Part shown: positions 4,948 to 5,508 of the stretch, one piece after another | How the letters are laid out: the number at the start of each line of letters is the position of its first letter | How positions within the stretch are numbered: the stretch's first letter is position 1 | Source of the DNA: Candidatus Thorarchaeota archaeon MP8T_1 | GTDB taxonomy: Archaea; Asgardarchaeota; Thorarchaeia; Thorarchaeales; Thorarchaeaceae | Assembly: GCA_002825465.1 (NCBI GenBank) | Contig: PJER01000137.1 | Coordinates: 1-5,508 of the forward strand | DNA length: 5,508 nt | Direction of reading: 5' to 3' | Notes under the pieces: model-generated | What the model was told of the DNA's origin: nothing | Database searches by the model: none | What the model saw: only the letters and a program-made list of their open reading frames with translations | Position numbers and translations under genes: made by a program

Positions 4948-5508
4948 TTGAGCCTGAAGGGTAGAAGTTTCATTGATTTGTCAGACTTTGAAAGGTATGA
5001 GTTACGGCAGTTCCTAGATGCTGGTCACGATCTGAAGCGGAAACAGAAACGTGGCGAGTCACATGAACTACTGAAGGGAAAATCCCTAGCAATGATTTTC
5101 ATGAAGTCATCCACCAGAACCCGGGTGTCATTTGAGGTTGGAATGACTCAGCTTGGCGGGCATGCACTTTACTTAGAGTCCGGCGGCACTCAGCTAGGGC
5201 GAGGTGAAACGATTGGAGATACTGCACAGGTGCTCAGCAGATATTGTGATGTAATTATGGCGCGTGTCTTTGCTCACAGTGATGTAGCAGATTTAGCAAA
5301 GTATGCCACTGTACCTGTTATCAATGGGCTATCTGATCTCCTTCATCCCTGTCAGATTATGGCAGATATGCTGACAATTGAGGAACATAAAGGAAGTCTA
5401 GAGGGGCAGAAAATTGTCTACGTTGGAGATTCAAACAATGTGAGTAATTCTATAATGCAGGGTTGCACAATCATGGGAATGGATGTCACAATAGGTTCTC
5501 CAAAGGGG
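4948..5508 (+). CDS. argF: Ornithine carbamoyltransferase, N-terminal part
   Basis: The frame from TTG 4948 stays open for 187 codons to the window edge; the full enzyme is usually 300-340 residues. It transfers the carbamoyl group from carbamoyl phosphate to ornithine to make citrulline in arginine synthesis, acting as a cytosolic trimer or higher oligomer. The carbamoyl-phosphate domain is complete: STRTRVSFEVGM starts at S55, QLGRGETIGDTAQVLSRY at 82-99, R106 in MARVFAH, and the HPCQ motif at 133-136. The second domain opens with KIVYVGDSNNVSNS around 155-168. The QLGRGE and DTAxVLSRY elements point to ornithine rather than aspartate carbamoyltransferase. The SMG ornithine loop lies beyond the window, so a related transcarbamylase such as a putrescine enzyme is not strictly excluded. 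It has its own promoter signals and is not obviously part of the ribosomal operon. Confidence 0.93.
   Translation, partial: MSLKGRSFIDLSDFERYELRQFLDAGHDLKRKQKRGESHELLKGKSLAMIFMKSSTRTRVSFEVGMTQLGGHALYLESGGTQLGRGETIGDTAQVLSRYCDVIMARVFAHSDVADLAKYATVPVINGLSDLLHPCQIMADMLTIEEHKGSLEGQKIVYVGDSNNVSNSIMQGCTIMGMDVTIGSPKG

Overview
This window is a piece of an archaeal chromosome. Every gene I can place belongs to an archaeal or archaeal/eukaryotic family: Nep1, the RNase P subunit Rpp21, S19e, PDCD5, L39e, L31e, aIF6, L18a (LX), prefoldin alpha and a short archaeal-type FtsY. Shine-Dalgarno motifs of the GGTGA/GAGGTG type lie 4-10 nt before most starts. TATA-like boxes stand about 25 nt before where transcripts would begin. 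Base composition is moderate (roughly mid-40s percent G+C by eye). The exact lineage cannot be fixed by reading alone. An acidic extension on L31e and the general composition would fit an uncultivated lineage such as an Asgard or Bathyarchaeia-type archaeon, but that is a guess.

Layout: (1) Positions 1-305, minus strand: the 5' part of nep1 (18S/16S rRNA pseudouridine N1-methyltransferase), cut by the window edge. (2) Positions 306-382: a short divergent promoter region with one good TATA-like box. (3) Positions 383-1039: rnp4 (RNase P component 4) and a YhbY/CRM-domain RNA-binding protein. (4) Positions 1040-1171: a T-rich stretch, a TATA box and a leader with repeated GGTGACT motifs. (5) Positions 1172-4881: a tight run of eight co-directional genes, rps19e - PDCD5-like - rpl39e - rpl31e - eif6 - rpl18a - pfdA - ftsY, with gaps of 6-20 nt and one 4-nt overlap, almost certainly one operon. 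(6) Positions 4882-4947: a T-tract/TATA region. (7) Position 4948 to the end: the first 187 codons of argF (ornithine carbamoyltransferase).

The genes form a coherent set. Nep1 modifies small-subunit rRNA and RNase P matures tRNA. YhbY-type proteins bind pre-ribosomal RNA, and S19e, L39e, L31e and L18a are ribosomal proteins. aIF6 keeps the large subunit apart from the small one. Prefoldin receives unfolded chains and FtsY docks translating ribosomes at the membrane. L39e lines the polypeptide exit tunnel and L31e sits at its rim, so the operon reads as 'build the ribosome, then handle what comes out of it'. argF is metabolically unrelated and seems to have its own promoter.

I found no mobile element, CRISPR array, rRNA, tRNA or clear horizontally acquired module. 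This is a conserved core region. The points that stand out are a long glutamate-rich N-terminal tail on L31e, an unusually long and repeat-bearing leader before rps19e, and inverted repeats around two of the promoters. No stretch over 300 bases lacks a gene.
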